DNA of 64,000 nucleotides from Methanobacteriota archaeon (GCA_016841265.1 JAENZL010000015.1:1-64000); one strand, 5' to 3'. Counted from the stretch's first letter, positions 45,042 through 55,462 are shown. Translations and numbers: made by a program. The notes: generated by a model not told the origin, from the letters alone.

Positions 45042-45103
45042 CCTTTAACTTAAAGGCGGGAAGTCCCCTTCCTCGACAGCTGAAGGTTGGCAGGTGGGGG
45101 ATG
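45042..45103 (-). repeat. solo right-end relic resembling the IscB element end
   Basis: Read on the minus strand this segment gives CCCCCACCTGCC, then GTCGAGGAAGGGGACT and CCGCC. It parallels the IscB right end at 41265-41310 (CCCCCACCTGTC, then CCGAGGAGGGGGGCT). It may be a remnant of a related IS605-type or HEARO element. The remaining gap between 44789 and 45571 holds only this and the RNA candidate at 45200. Confidence 0.4.
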
Positions 45104-45199
45104 AAAACCATCAACTTCCCAACCATCTCTTGCTAGTGATTCTGATAAATTACTTATTTTCACAAGTCATATATAATATCACTATCAAGCAGTCTGAAC

Positions 45200-45410
45200 T
45201 TAGACTATAAGGTTCTACAGAGAAGTTCTGCAGGTAAAAGGCTAAACGGTGATAGTAAGACCTGGTTGCGTTATCGTATCTCACACTCTCTGAGTAACAA
45301 AGCTGAGATAGAGCGTGATATAATGTGGTCTTGGAACGAAAGTTCCTATCACAAAATGCTCTGTGGACGAGCTTTCAGTAGTTTGCTACTGGAAATCTAC
45401 GACAATCTAC
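45200..45410 (+). ncRNA. candidate structured RNA
   Basis: A TATA element (CATATATAATATC, about 45169-45181) lies 25 bases before a region with several good hairpins. GGAAC-GAAA-GTTCC (45333-45346) has a GNRA tetraloop. TTCAGTAG-TTTG-CTACTGGA (45374-45393) is an 8-bp stem with one G-U pair. GTTCTACAGAGAAGTTCTGCAG forms another local pairing. An AT-rich tract follows. One open frame spans the region but has no start codon. No known RNA family was recognised. Confidence 0.4.
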
Positions 45411-45571
45411 AAACTTAATATTATTTCATAGATTTTGAAGGTCCGATCACCCAATATACTTATATCTCTTGATCAAGAGGTCAATGGGAAAGGAAATCTA
45501 GCCCCTTTTTTCAGTAAATTTCTTATGTTTTAAGGCTATTTACCCGACCCATACTAAAATCAGGTGATCTG

Positions 45572-45991
45572 TTGACGCGCATACTTGCTACAGGAACCTT
45601 TGACATCCTCCATCCAGGGCACGTTTACTTCTTAAGCCGGGCCAGGGAACTGGGAGATGAGCTCTATGTCATTGTTGCCCGGGACTCCAACGTGACCCAC
45701 AAGCCAAAACCTATCGTGCCCGAAGAGCAGAGACTGGAAATGGTAAGTTCTCTCGGGACAGTAGACAGAGCCCTCCTCGGCAGTGAAAACGATATGTTCG
45801 AACCCCTTAAGGAGATCAAACCCGACATCATTGCCCTCGGCTATGACCAGCGCTTCGATTCCGAAGTCCTCGAACAGGAACTTAAAAAACGGGGGCTTCC
45901 TGCGAAAGTTGTGAGGATCTCTTTTTCCAGGGAATGCCCCCTTTGCAGCACCGGAGCAATCATAAAAGAGGTCCTTAAAAGGTACGTGTGA
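45572..45991 (+). CDS. ribL: archaeal FAD synthase (RibL)
   Basis: The 139-residue protein is a nucleotidyltransferase of the cytidylyltransferase-like family: GTFDILHPGHVYFLSRA has the HxGH motif, and KPKPIVPEEQRLEMVSSL the second signature. The C-terminal SRECPLCSTGAII carries the two cysteines typical of RibL. RibL makes FAD from FMN and ATP in archaea. The start is TTG at 45572 after AGGTGATC. It is convergent with the aminotransferase-ribH-ribC operon, so riboflavin synthesis and FAD synthesis are neighbours on opposite strands. Confidence 0.93.
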   Translation: MTRILATGTFDILHPGHVYFLSRARELGDELYVIVARDSNVTHKPKPIVPEEQRLEMVSSLGTVDRALLGSENDMFEPLKEIKPDIIALGYDQRFDSEVLEQELKKRGLPAKVVRISFSRECPLCSTGAIIKEVLKRYV

Positions 45992-46077
45992 CGGAACCCC
46001 TACCGTCAAAAAACCCGTACTGAAAAAACCCTGATCAAAACTTTTTTCCGGTATTCTTTTTTAAAAATTCAGTAAAA

Positions 46078-46182
46078 CCATTAAAGGCAGAAACATTAAA
46101 GGTCGAACCATTAAAGGCAGAACCATTAAAGGTAAAACCATTAAAGATCGAACCATTAAAGGCAGAACCATTAAAGGTAAAA
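46078..46182. repeat. seven tandem 15-bp repeats
   Basis: CCATTAAAGGCAGAA-type units repeat every 15 bp from 46078, in the gap between the ends of the convergent ribL and aminotransferase genes. Confidence 0.93.
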
Positions 46183-46242
46183 ACTCTGGAAGACCTCCAA
46201 ATGGACAGGACTTCCAGGCAAATAAGACCCTCAGATAGAATC

Positions 46243-47385
46243 TCAGGAAAATACCTTTTCCATCCTTTCGAGAGCTTCACTGATCCGGTCGACGGAAGTT
46301 GCATAAGAAATCCGCAGGAAGTTTTCGCCGGAAGGCCCGAAGGCTATTCCCGGAGTTACGGCCACATGGGCTTCTTTTAGAAGTTTTTCGGCCACTTCAG
46401 TACCGCTTCCGAATTCACTCACGTCTGCAAATGCATAGAAAGCCCCTTCGGGTGTTTTGCAGTTGAAACCAAGATTGTTCAGGCCGTCTATAAGGATGTC
46501 ACGGCGCATTCTGAAACGATCCACCATTTCCGTAACCTTGTCCTGGGGCCCCTGCAGGGCTTCAAGACCTCCGTACTGGACAAAGGTAGTGGCACTGCTA
46601 ACGGAATGTGACTGGATCTTCTGAAGAAGCTTCAAAATCTCCGGCGGGGCGGAAAGGTAGCCAAGCCTCCAGCCTGTCATTGCATAGGCCTTGGAAAAGC
46701 CGTTTACAGTGATGGTCCTATCCTGCATACCCTCAAGGCTGCCAATGCTGATGTGCTCGCGGTCATAGATGATCTTCTCATAGATCTCATCGGAAACAAC
46801 CAGAAGGTCGTGGTCAATAGCAAGATCTGCAATACACCTCAGGGTTTTCTTTCCGAAAACTCCACCTGTGGGGTTTCCCGGGGTATTTGCCACGATAAGC
46901 TTTGTTTTGTCGGTAATGTACTCGGAAAAATCCTCAGGGATGAAACCTTTTTCAGGAGTTGTGGGGACCCAGACCGTGTCCGCTCCGGCAAAACGGATGC
47001 AGGCGTCATAGGTTACCCAGGCAGGATCAAAGAGGAGAGCCTCGTCTCCGTCAGCAAGAACCCCCATCATAATTTCGAAAATAGCCTGCTTTGCCCCGGG
47101 GGTTACCAGTACGTCTGCCTCGGTTACATCGAGTTTGTTTTCCGTCCTCAGCTTTTCTGCAATGGCTGTCCGGAGTTCCGGTATGCCCGCAGAGGGGGCA
47201 TAATGGGTCATGCCGTCGTACATGGCCTTTGACGCAGCATCGCAAATATTTTTAGGAGTGTTGAAATCCGGCTCGCCCAGGCTGAAGTTAATGACGTCTA
47301 CTCCACCTTTTGTCATTCGGTTTGCAATATTGGATATCCTGATCGTTGCGGATTCTTCTACACGCTTGAGCCTTGCTGAAGTCAT
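46243..47385 (-). CDS. class I/II PLP aminotransferase (aspartate aminotransferase-like)
   Basis: The 380-residue protein belongs to fold-type I aminotransferases. Visible motifs are FSLGEPDFNTPKNI and HYAPSAGIPELR near the N-terminus, NTPGNPTGGVF (Asn contacting PLP), SDEIYEKI (Asp) and NGFSKAYAMTGWRLGY with the Schiff-base lysine. LRISYATS near the end holds the carboxylate-binding arginine. The length and motifs fit aspartate or broad-range aminotransferases. It is the last gene of a four-gene minus-strand operon with ribH, ribC and a class V aminotransferase. Confidence 0.93.
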   Translation of the reverse strand: MTSARLKRVEESATIRISNIANRMTKGGVDVINFSLGEPDFNTPKNICDAASKAMYDGMTHYAPSAGIPELRTAIAEKLRTENKLDVTEADVLVTPGAKQAIFEIMMGVLADGDEALLFDPAWVTYDACIRFAGADTVWVPTTPEKGFIPEDFSEYITDKTKLIVANTPGNPTGGVFGKKTLRCIADLAIDHDLLVVSDEIYEKIIYDREHISIGSLEGMQDRTITVNGFSKAYAMTGWRLGYLSAPPEILKLLQKIQSHSVSSATTFVQYGGLEALQGPQDKVTEMVDRFRMRRDILIDGLNNLGFNCKTPEGAFYAFADVSEFGSGTEVAEKLLKEAHVAVTPGIAFGPSGENFLRISYATSVDRISEALERMEKVFS

Positions 47386-47434
47386 GGGAATGTTCCTGTA
47401 TTTTCCATTTTGCTATTTATGTCTTTGACGGGCT

Positions 47435-47839
47435 TTACAGCCGCCGGACCAGCTTCACGGCAGCTTCCACCGCTCGCTTTGCATAGTCCACACGCTGATG
47501 GGCTTCCATCCTGGTCATACCGGGCCCGGGGATACCCAAGGTCACGGGTTTGTTAAACTCGAGGGAAAGGTCCATGATCTTCCTTGCCGCATGCTGCAAG
47601 ACAACCTCGTCATGTTTGGTTTCACCTTCGATGACTGATCCGATGGTGACCACGGCGTCGATATCGTCCCTCTGGCAGAGTTTCTTGATTGCAAGAGGCA
47701 TGTCAAAGACCCCAGGCACGAGGATTGACTCTTTAACGCTTGCCCCCAGGAATTCAGCGTGTTCTCTTCCAAGCAGTTCCATCTGATAGGTCAGATCCCT
47801 GTTAAATTCAGCTACCACAAATCCTAGGCTGATACTCAT
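47435..47839 (-). CDS. ribH: 6,7-dimethyl-8-ribityllumazine synthase
   Basis: The 134-residue protein carries the lumazine synthase motifs: [15 protein letters not shown] at the N-terminus, [33 protein letters not shown] with the catalytic His region, and [14 protein letters not shown]. It condenses 5-amino-6-ribitylaminouracil with dihydroxybutanone phosphate, the penultimate step to riboflavin. It lies 46 bases after ribC in the same operon. The length is that of short archaeal enzymes. Confidence 0.96.
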   Translation of the reverse strand: MSISLGFVVAEFNRDLTYQMELLGREHAEFLGASVKESILVPGVFDMPLAIKKLCQRDDIDAVVTIGSVIEGETKHDEVVLQHAARKIMDLSLEFNKPVTLGIPGPGMTRMEAHQRVDYAKRAVEAAVKLVRRL

Positions 47840-47885
47840 CTGTAAAGGTCTCCGGTCTTGTTTTTACCTAAAATAATTAATTGCA

Positions 47886-48410
<525 letters not shown>

Positions 48411-48462
48411 TTAATAAACTTTACCTTATAGGTCCGCCCCTTCGTTTCAGAGTTTGTAGATT

Positions 48463-49614
48463 TCAGAGTTTGTCGATGACACTGTTTGTGGCTTCGACTC
48501 CTGCCCCAAGGCAGTCCAGGTAACCCCGCTTCTTCAGCACGATTTCCAGTCCCATGATAGTGGAAAGGATATCCCTGGCAGTTACGTTGCCCATACTGCC
48601 GATCCTGAAGATCTTGCCCTTGAGGTGTTCCTGCCCACCGGCAATAATTATGCCCCGCTTTTTCATGTCTCCCTTGATATCTTCCCCATCAATTCCCTCG
48701 GGGGCTTTCATGGCAGAGACCGAGTTTGAGTACCGGCTATACTCGTTAAGCTGCGGGAGCATCTCAATGTTCATTTCGGCGGCACCGGCTCTCACGGCTT
48801 CGGAAAGCACCTTATGCCTGTTGATCCTTGCCTCCATACCTTCTTCCTTTACGATATGCAAGGCTTCCTGCAGCGCATAGAAGAGAGGAATTGCAGGCGT
48901 GTAGGGAGTTTCGGTGCGGGCTTTATCCCCACTCTTTTTATACGCTTTGAGGTCATTATAGTAAGGTCTTTTCTTTACGTCATTCATGACTTCAAAAGCT
49001 TTTTCACTTACAGAGACCATTGCAAGACCGGGAGGAGCTGCAAGGCACTTCTGGGAACCCACAACTGCAATGTCAACGCCCCATTCATCGACCTTTACAT
49101 CATCCCCGCCAAGAGAAGTCACACCATCCATGATAAAGAGTGCGTCATGCTTTTTAGCAAGCTTGCCGATTTCCGCAGCCGGGTTAAGAATGCCAGCGGA
49201 AGTTTCGTTGTGGACGAGAGTTATTGCTTTTGCTCCGGCTTCGAGCTTTTCCTTGACCATTTCCAGGTCGACGGAAGTACCCCATTCGAATTCCAGGGGT
49301 ACGACATCCCCGTAGAGGGCCGCAAGGTCTTTGAAACGCTGTCCGAATTTTCCGTTTTCGATGGCCACAACTTTGTCCCCGCTTTCAACCACGGAGCCCA
49401 CAGCCGCTTCCATCCCTGCGGTACCCGAACCGCTGATGACAAAGATGTCGTTCTTTGTCTGGTAAACGTCGGCAAGGATTTCCCGGCAGTCGTCATAGAT
49501 AGCCGCAAATTCCGTACTTCGGTGGTTGATCATCGGTTTTGACATGGCTCTCAGGACCCTGGGGGCGACTGGTACGGGCCCGGGCATCATGAGAAGGGTA
49601 TCTTCCAGATCCAT
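48463..49614 (-). CDS. class V aminotransferase (alanine/serine-glyoxylate type)
   Basis: The 383-residue PLP enzyme belongs to the class V family. The N-terminus has MMPGPVPVAPRVLRAMS and INHRSTEFAAIY. HNETSAGILNP and DGVTSLGGDDV give the PLP-contacting Asp, and VVGSQKCLAAPPGLA the Schiff-base lysine. The C-terminal KIFRIGSMGNV is the carboxylate-binding arginine region. Members are alanine-glyoxylate, serine-pyruvate or similar transaminases; the substrate here is unknown. It heads the operon with ribC, ribH and a class I aminotransferase. Confidence 0.92.
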   Translation of the reverse strand: MDLEDTLLMMPGPVPVAPRVLRAMSKPMINHRSTEFAAIYDDCREILADVYQTKNDIFVISGSGTAGMEAAVGSVVESGDKVVAIENGKFGQRFKDLAALYGDVVPLEFEWGTSVDLEMVKEKLEAGAKAITLVHNETSAGILNPAAEIGKLAKKHDALFIMDGVTSLGGDDVKVDEWGVDIAVVGSQKCLAAPPGLAMVSVSEKAFEVMNDVKKRPYYNDLKAYKKSGDKARTETPYTPAIPLFYALQEALHIVKEEGMEARINRHKVLSEAVRAGAAEMNIEMLPQLNEYSRYSNSVSAMKAPEGIDGEDIKGDMKKRGIIIAGGQEHLKGKIFRIGSMGNVTARDILSTIMGLEIVLKKRGYLDCLGAGVEATNSVIDKL

Positions 49615-49747
49615 ATATTCTATGCTCCAAAATTTTTAAAAATTTAAATGGGTTTCGATTAATTTTTTTAAGCTTTAAATGTTTTGAACCTTTTCTTCAG
49701 AACCTTCCGGCGCATCTGAACCGGTTCTTATTAACAGTTACTTACTT

Positions 49748-49902
49748 GAGAAGTTCCTGATAAGTTATTCCGGATAAATAATTCCCGGGAAGTTATTCCG
49801 GAGAAGTTCCTGATAAGTTATTCCAGATAAATAATTCCCGGGAAGTTATTCCGGAGAAGTTCCTGATAAGCTGTTTCAGATAAATAATTCCCGGTAAGTT
49901 GG
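49748..49902. repeat. 2.9 tandem copies of a 53-bp repeat
   Basis: GAGAAGTTCCTGATAAGTTA-type units begin at 49748, 49801 and 49854. They lie between the divergently placed class V aminotransferase promoter region and the HTH-CBS gene. The rest of the gap 49615-50043 shows no gene. Confidence 0.93.
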
Positions 49903-50043
49903 TACTAATAATTTGTTTCAGATAATTTCAGTGGCGGGTAGTTGACTTCTAATTTCAATTCTAGTATATAATCGTGTGCTTTCCACGACCATACTCTGCT
50001 TAAACCCTTTGTTTATTCATGAACAATCAGAGGAAGTCAGGTC

Positions 50044-50604
50044 TCAACCGTGAAGGAGTCTCATAACGTCGTGTTTTGTCACAACCCCTACAACCTTACC
50101 CTTTTCGACAACCAGCACGGCAGGATTCCCCTCCAGGATATGGGAAACAACCGAGATCGAAACCCCGGGGGAAACTGCAGGAAAAGAGTCCTCCATCATA
50201 TCCTGAACCTTCATCTGGGAGATGGACTTCTTTTTACTCTCACCCATCAGCTTTACAATTATATCTTCCGAAATGCTTCCAACAGGGATGCCCTTGTCCA
50301 GGACAGGGATCTGTGAAAAACCATATGCATGCATGAGGCTTACAACCTCTTCTACAGAATCCTCAGGAGAAACATTGATGACAGGAGAATGCATCAGGTC
50401 TCTGATAATGATCTGCCGTTCCTTTTCAGCTTCATCAAAAGCTACGAGGATTTTCCTGACCGTCGAAAGCCTGGGGTCCACATCTCCCGATTCTATGCGT
50501 GCTATGAGAGGCTGGCTTACTCCTGCCCTTTTCGCCAGGTCGCTCTGGGTAAGTCTGAGCTCATTCCTCCTTTTTTTAAGATCTTCGGGTGTTGGAAGCT
50601 GCAT
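50044..50604 (-). CDS. HTH (Xre-type) regulator with two CBS domains
   Basis: The 186-residue protein has an N-terminal helix-turn-helix (about 7-60; LTQSDLAKRAGVSQPLIARI) followed by two CBS domains (about 65-125 and 130-186; DLMHSPVINVSPEDSVEEVV and KVQDMMEDSFPAVSPGVSI). CBS pairs bind adenosine nucleotides or SAM, so this is probably a ligand-sensing transcription factor. It is monocistronic with no target evident. The architecture is widespread in methanogens. Confidence 0.92.
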   Translation of the reverse strand: MQLPTPEDLKKRRNELRLTQSDLAKRAGVSQPLIARIESGDVDPRLSTVRKILVAFDEAEKERQIIIRDLMHSPVINVSPEDSVEEVVSLMHAYGFSQIPVLDKGIPVGSISEDIIVKLMGESKKKSISQMKVQDMMEDSFPAVSPGVSISVVSHILEGNPAVLVVEKGKVVGVVTKHDVMRLLHG

Positions 50605-50941
50605 ACATATTACCGATAGTAATTATGCTATTTAACGTGATTGGTTAACGTAATTTAAAAAGTTTGTATATAAGGAGCAACTATACCCTGAACCCTATTT
50701 CGAAGGAAAATCCAATAAAAATATTATTTGGGAAATGAACACTCTTCAAATATATTAGGCTAAACAATGCCAAAAAGAAACAGTAATAAAATGAGAAAGA
50801 AACAGAAAGAGTGCAAAAAATAAAAGCAAATATAGATGGATGAGTAAAAATATAAAAAGAGTTAAAAATGAAGTAGGGTACAAAAATAAAGAAGAGTACA
50901 AAAATGGCCCACATGAAAGCGAAACAGTATGCTTCAGGTAG

Positions 50942-51050
50942 AATTATTTTCGACATAATTATTTTCAGCCAGAATTATTTTCAACATAATTATTTTCAGC
51001 CAGAATTATTTTCAGCCAGAATTATTTTCAACATAATTATTTTCAGGCAT
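50942..51050. repeat. seven tandem 15/16-bp repeats at the cdc48 3' end
   Basis: AATTATTTTCAGCCAG and AATTATTTTCAACAT variants alternate. The last copy includes the stop codon of the Cdc48 gene at 51043-51045. The rest of the gap 50605-50941 is A-rich without a recognised gene. Confidence 0.93.
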
Positions 51051-53337
51051 AATACTGGCTTTCGATTTCTTTTGACTTTTTGGTCCTGAGCTCCCCTTTT
51101 ATTGCTTCGTAGTATTTCATGGTGTCCGGAGTGACCGAGGGACCGGTTTCCCGGACGGCTTTAAGGAAATGTCTCTGCCAGACATACCGGGCATGGATAT
51201 CTTCCCTGAGGGCAAACCTCCCGGCTTTTTTGCAAACTGCTGCGATATCCGCTCCTGTGTACCGGTCAGTCAGGGATACAAGTTCCTCAGGGATAACATC
51301 CTCTGCAAGGGACATCTTTTTCATGTGGACCTTAAAGATCTCCCGCCTGGCGCCTTCATCAGGGACAGGAACCATGATAAGTTCGTCAAAGCGGCCCGGG
51401 CGGAGGAGGGCTGGGTCAATGATATCCGGCCTGTTGGTTGCGCCGAGCACGATGACACTCCTGAGCTCTTCGAGCCCGTCCATCTCGGACAGGAGCTGGT
51501 TCAGGATTCTGGCCGTAACCTGAGGTTCCCCTGCATAAGCACCTCTTATGGGGGCAAGGGAGTCAAGTTCATCCAGGAAAACAATAGACGGGGCAACCTG
51601 CCTGGCCCGCATGAAAACTTCTGCAATCCGTTTTTCGGATTCCCCGTACCATTTGGAGAGCAGGTCGCTTCCCTTGGCTGTAATGAAGTTCGCATCGGAC
51701 TCGTGGGCAATGGCTTTTGCGATAAGGGTTTTTCCCGTTCCAGGCGGACCGTAGAGAAGCACGCCTTTAGGAGCCTCTACCCCTATGGTCCGGAAGGAAT
51801 CGGGGTGTTTAAGCGGCCATTCCACTGCTTCTTTCAAAAGACATTTTACTTCATCAAGCCCACCCACATCATCCCAGCTGACGTTGGGGACCTCAATCAT
51901 GATTTCCCGGATAGCGGAAGGCTGGACATCTTTCATGGCTTCTTCAAAGTCATCCCTCAGTACCTGAAGGGAATCAAGGATCTCTTTCGGGATTTCGGGT
52001 TCCTTCAGGTTGATTTTAGGCAGGACCCGGCGAAGGGCGCTCATAGCCGCTTCCCGGCAAAGCGCCGCAATATCCGCCCCCACGAAGCCATAGGTTATCT
52101 GGGCAAGGCCTTTGAGGTTTACGTCGTCAGTAAGGGGCATGCCCCTGGTATGGATCTGGAAGATCTCAAGCCTGCCTTCGGTATCCGGGACCCTGAGCTC
52201 GATCTCCCTGTCAAACCTGCCGGGGCGGCGCAGCGCCATGTCCAGGGCTTCGGGACGGTTGGTCGCCCCGATCACGATCACGTTCTTCCGGCTCTTGAGC
52301 CCGTCCATCAGGGAAAGGAGCTGGGCGACCACCCGGCGCTCGACCTCCCCCGTAACCTCGGCCCGCTTGGGGGCGATGGAATCGATCTCGTCAAGGAAAA
52401 TAATAGCAGGAGCATTCTTTTCAGCCTCGTCAAAGATCTCCCGGATCCGCTGCTCGGATTCCCCGTAATACTTGGACATGATTTCCGGGCCGTTGATGGA
52501 GATGAAGTAGGCGTCGGACTCATTTGCCACCGCCTTTGCAAGCATGGTCTTCCCGGTCCCCGGCGGCCCGTGGAGAAGCACGCCCTTGGGAGCATCGATC
52601 CCGAGCCTGTCAAAGAGTTCGGGGTGTTTCAGAGGCAGTTCAATCATTTCCCTGACCTTGGAAATGGCGTCTTTGATCCCTCCCAGGTCTTCGTACATCA
52701 CGGTCGGTATGGTCTGTTCGGGAGGAATCTCCACGGCCTCGGGCAGGAGTTCGATATCAGTCATGTCCGTGATCTTCACGATCCCCGGAGGAGAGGTCGA
52801 GACCACCTGCAGCTTAATTTCCCCGAGCCCGAATGATGGACCGAACCCCGGGCCGAAAAAGTCCTGGAAAAAGTCCTCGAACATGAGCCCTTTGCTGTAC
52901 GTGTCTCTGTCCTGAGACCTCCTCAGACTCGTGGTGGAGATAAAGTCCCCTTTTGAAACCGTGCGGTTCATAAAGACAGCCCCCAGAACCTCACTTGGGG
53001 CATAAATCTGCATCCCTTTTGTTACGGGAGAAAGGGTCACATTCTTTGCTTCCTTCCACTCCGCTTTCAGGAGTTCCACATATTCCCCGATACTGGTCTT
53101 TGCGTTCGTGCGGATAAGCCCGTCCATACGGATGAGGTCAAGCCCCGAATCAGCTGGATATGAACGCCCGACAAGGGCAGAGGTTGTCTTGACCCCACGA
53201 ATTTCCACAACGTCAAAGGGATTGAGTCCCAGCTTTTCCCTGAAAGCTTCGTCGATGCGGACAATGCCCTTTCCGACATCTCGCTGGTCTGCTTCCGCAA
53301 CCTTCAGTTTGATCGAATTTTCGTCCCCGTCAGTCAA
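51043..53337 (-). CDS. cdc48: Cdc48/VAT-type AAA+ ATPase
   Basis: The 764-residue protein has the Cdc48 N-domain (about 1-185; [20 protein letters not shown]) and two AAA+ modules. Each has Walker A GPPGTGKT, Walker B ([18 protein letters not shown]), and the arginine-finger and sensor regions ([38 protein letters not shown]). This unfoldase extracts and threads proteins, probably feeding the proteasome. The start is TTG at 53337 after GGGGGT; ATG codons further upstream lack a ribosome binding site. A Phe/Gly-rich loop ([15 protein letters not shown]) in the N-domain is unusual. Confidence 0.95.
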   Translation of the reverse strand: MTDGDENSIKLKVAEADQRDVGKGIVRIDEAFREKLGLNPFDVVEIRGVKTTSALVGRSYPADSGLDLIRMDGLIRTNAKTSIGEYVELLKAEWKEAKNVTLSPVTKGMQIYAPSEVLGAVFMNRTVSKGDFISTTSLRRSQDRDTYSKGLMFEDFFQDFFGPGFGPSFGLGEIKLQVVSTSPPGIVKITDMTDIELLPEAVEIPPEQTIPTVMYEDLGGIKDAISKVREMIELPLKHPELFDRLGIDAPKGVLLHGPPGTGKTMLAKAVANESDAYFISINGPEIMSKYYGESEQRIREIFDEAEKNAPAIIFLDEIDSIAPKRAEVTGEVERRVVAQLLSLMDGLKSRKNVIVIGATNRPEALDMALRRPGRFDREIELRVPDTEGRLEIFQIHTRGMPLTDDVNLKGLAQITYGFVGADIAALCREAAMSALRRVLPKINLKEPEIPKEILDSLQVLRDDFEEAMKDVQPSAIREIMIEVPNVSWDDVGGLDEVKCLLKEAVEWPLKHPDSFRTIGVEAPKGVLLYGPPGTGKTLIAKAIAHESDANFITAKGSDLLSKWYGESEKRIAEVFMRARQVAPSIVFLDELDSLAPIRGAYAGEPQVTARILNQLLSEMDGLEELRSVIVLGATNRPDIIDPALLRPGRFDELIMVPVPDEGARREIFKVHMKKMSLAEDVIPEELVSLTDRYTGADIAAVCKKAGRFALREDIHARYVWQRHFLKAVRETGPSVTPDTMKYYEAIKGELRTKKSKEIESQYYA

Positions 53338-53539
53338 ATAATACCCCCGTTTCCGGAAATGAATGATTTTCAGTTCTGGACATACCCTGAATATCACCTG
53401 AATATGTACCCCAGACCACCGATCTCTCAAAACGTCGGCCGTACCTTCAGTTTCCTATTACATCCCCGACCGTACCTTTAGTCATCCCTTGCGCTACCGG
53501 CAGTACTTTCAGCATTTTCTCAAACAGGCATCCGTGCAT

Positions 53540-54190
53540 TCAGTCGCTGAACTTCCTGGCCTCCTCATCAAGCTGCTTGAGGTTGGTTGGAATCGGGTTT
53601 TCCTTGAGGAGCTTTGCAAAATGAGTCAGGTTATGGACCATGTACCGCACCGTCCTGTTGGTATAGAGGTGCCGGTCCCCCCCGGCGTTGATGTAACTCG
53701 GGCCAGGCCCGGCGTCACCCACCCAGTAACAGTCCACATTCGGAGGAATGGCGCAGCCCAGGTGCGTCAGGTTAAAGAGCGTGTTTGCAGAAACATCATG
53801 CGCCCCATCCTCATTTCCAGTCACAATGACCCCTCCGACCTTGCCGTAGAGCGGGTACTGCCCTGTCACGGGGTCCCCATCCGCATATGTCCCGTCAAGC
53901 CTTTCCAGGACCATCTGGCAAACCGAGGAACGCACCCCGAACCAGATGGGTGACGCGATGACCAGAATATCGCATGCCTTTACTTTTTCAAGAATAATAG
54001 GCCATTCGTCCCCCTCCCCTTCATCGGACGAAACTCCAAAAGCTACCTTATGGTCGACAACCCTGATTACTTCGCTCTCCACCCCAAGCTCCCTGAAAAG
54101 GTCCGCAGCTTTGTCAATGAGTGCCCTGGTGTTGGATATCTGAGGTGACTTTTTCAGAGTGCAGTTCAAAAAAAGTGCCTTGATCGCCAT
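53540..54190 (-). CDS. flavodoxin-family NAD(P)H oxidoreductase
   Basis: The 216-residue protein fits the NADPH-dependent FMN reductase/flavodoxin-like family: ALFLNCTLKKSPQISNTRAL (phosphate-binding loop), CDILVIASPIWFGVRSSVCQ and KVGGVIVTGNEDGAH. It probably binds FMN and reduces quinones, metals or other acceptors in the cytoplasm. It lies about 200 bases upstream of cdc48 on the same strand but with its own promoter region. Confidence 0.9.
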   Translation of the reverse strand: MAIKALFLNCTLKKSPQISNTRALIDKAADLFRELGVESEVIRVVDHKVAFGVSSDEGEGDEWPIILEKVKACDILVIASPIWFGVRSSVCQMVLERLDGTYADGDPVTGQYPLYGKVGGVIVTGNEDGAHDVSANTLFNLTHLGCAIPPNVDCYWVGDAGPGPSYINAGGDRHLYTNRTVRYMVHNLTHFAKLLKENPIPTNLKQLDEEARKFSD

Positions 54191-54352
54191 AATAGTATCT
54201 TTTCGGACTGCCTTTATATATACGGGGTCGGATGATTGTTCAGGAATACTGTTTATGAAACACCCAATACCTTTTTTGAAAACTCCGGAAAAACAAAACC
54301 TGAAAAAGAAAAACGGAAAAATGGGTAAGAAGGTGTAAAAAAGAAATTAAAA

Positions 54353-54440
54353 TCAGAAACAGAAGTCAAAATCAGAAACAGAAGTCAAAATCAGAAACAG
54401 AAGTCAAAATCGGAAACAGAAGTCAAAATCAGAAACGGAA
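54353..54440. repeat. tandem 19-bp repeats
   Basis: TCAGAAACAGAAGTCAAAA units start at 54353, 54372, 54391, 54410 (one base changed) and 54429 (partial). They lie between the flavodoxin-family and winged-helix genes. Confidence 0.93.
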
Positions 54441-54488
54441 AAAAATAAAATAAAGAAAAATAAAAAAGGGGATGAGACAAAGATCTAT

Positions 54489-54731
54489 TTATAATCTGAT
54501 CTCCTTTGCCATTTCCTGGAAGGCCTTTCCTTTTTCGGTGGTTATGAAAAGCCCGTCTTCATGTGTGATGAGGTCTTTTTCCTTCAACATTTCCAGATAC
54601 TTCTGAGCAATGTTGAAATTCAGATTTACTTCATAGACTATATGTGTCTTCTTTGCTCCGTTAGTTGCCACTCTCAAAATATCGACAGCAATATCAGTCC
54701 TGCTTCTCCTCTTAATACTAATACCCCCCAT
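54489..54731 (-). CDS. winged-helix transcriptional regulator
   Basis: The 80-residue protein fits the small archaeal winged-helix family (HTH_45/ArnR1-like): RSRTDIAVDILRVATNGAKK, HIVYEVNLNFNIAQKYLEML and a wing IT..DGLFITTEKGKAFQE. The ATG at 54731 overlaps a GGGGGGT ribosome binding site. The codon at proper distance from that site is ATT at 54716, which would begin IKRRSRTD, the usual N-terminus with Met in relatives. The true start may therefore be ATT. Likely a DNA-binding repressor of unknown target. Confidence 0.88.
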   Translation of the reverse strand: MGGISIKRRSRTDIAVDILRVATNGAKKTHIVYEVNLNFNIAQKYLEMLKEKDLITHEDGLFITTEKGKAFQEMAKEIRL

Positions 54732-55037
54732 AGGTATAAAAAATCTGTAAGGAATTTGAACATTGAAAAATATATTATGGCTTATCTTAGTGTATGTAAC
54801 TAAGATTCTTATTGTTAATCGTTTTGCTTACTATATAACATTATCAGTGCAATATAAAAGAATAAGTATGTAAAATGAAAATATCTAACACTAATAACTT
54901 CAGGTCACCCGCTATGTAAAACAAAAATTACGGTCCCAAAAAAACACGCAAAACCGTTACAATAAAAAAAAAGATAGTTCAAAAAAACCAATATGAAGGA
55001 AATACTTAATTAGAAAGTTTACATATTAAAAAGGGTA

Positions 55038-55111
55038 TGGGCCCGCTGAGATTCGAACTCAGGATCCCCGCCGTGTAAAGGCGATGTCATAACCGTCTAG
55101 ACCACGAGCCC
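55038..55111 (-). tRNA. tRNA-Val (anticodon TAC)
   Basis: The reverse strand folds as a complete cloverleaf. The acceptor stem is GGGCTCG/CGGGCCC with an A discriminator (CCA not encoded). The anticodon stem-loop TCGCC-TTTACAC-GGCGG has anticodon TAC, and the T-loop is GTTCGAAT. A possible TATA (TTATATATAT, 55174-55183) lies about 60 bases upstream. Confidence 0.96.
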
Positions 55112-55427
55112 ATCTGGAATGTGAATCATTTTCGGAAGATAACTCCTCAAATGCAACTCCAAAATGTCATTAGTTATATATATGTGTTTTGATAGCCACG
55201 CACCACAGGTAAAATTAATTTAGATATAGTCAGGTATCAAACTTATTGATCCTAAAAAGATTAAAATGTAAGTCCTGAAAAAATATTTGAAAAAAAATTC
55301 AGCATATTAAAGTCAGAAAAGTCTATTTTTTCCAGCAGATAAAGTCAGAAAAGTCTATTTTTTCCAGCAGAAATTGATATTAGAAATTGATATTATGTAT
55401 TCAATCGACCTCAGCTTTTAAACCATA

Positions 55428-55440
55428 ATATATTTATATC
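55428..55440 (+). promoter_or_regulatory. TATA box of candidate small RNA A
   Basis: AATATATTTATAT is an archaeal TATA element centred about 28 bases before the GTGAGCGG stem of RNA A. Equivalent boxes precede RNA B (ACTATATATATG, 56041-56052) and RNA C (GTATTTATAAG, 56609-56619) at the same distance. Confidence 0.6.
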
Positions 55441-55462
55441 AGAATCACGTGAAGGGATAATT

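Noticed and set aside
45165-45420. An open frame spanning the structured RNA candidate (ending LLLEIYDNLQT)
   Set aside because: It has no start codon and the sequence is better explained by RNA hairpins; possibly a relic, but not supported as a gene.
46035-46304. A repeat protein (FNGS units) encoded by the 15-bp repeats on the minus strand
   Set aside because: The frame merely reads through the tandem repeat and overlaps the end of the aminotransferase gene; no ribosome binding site.
51169-52836. A 555-codon open frame on the plus strand opposite cdc48
   Set aside because: It mirrors the GC-rich third positions of the Cdc48 gene. Its protein has no recognisable domain, while the minus-strand frame is a complete AAA+ ATPase.
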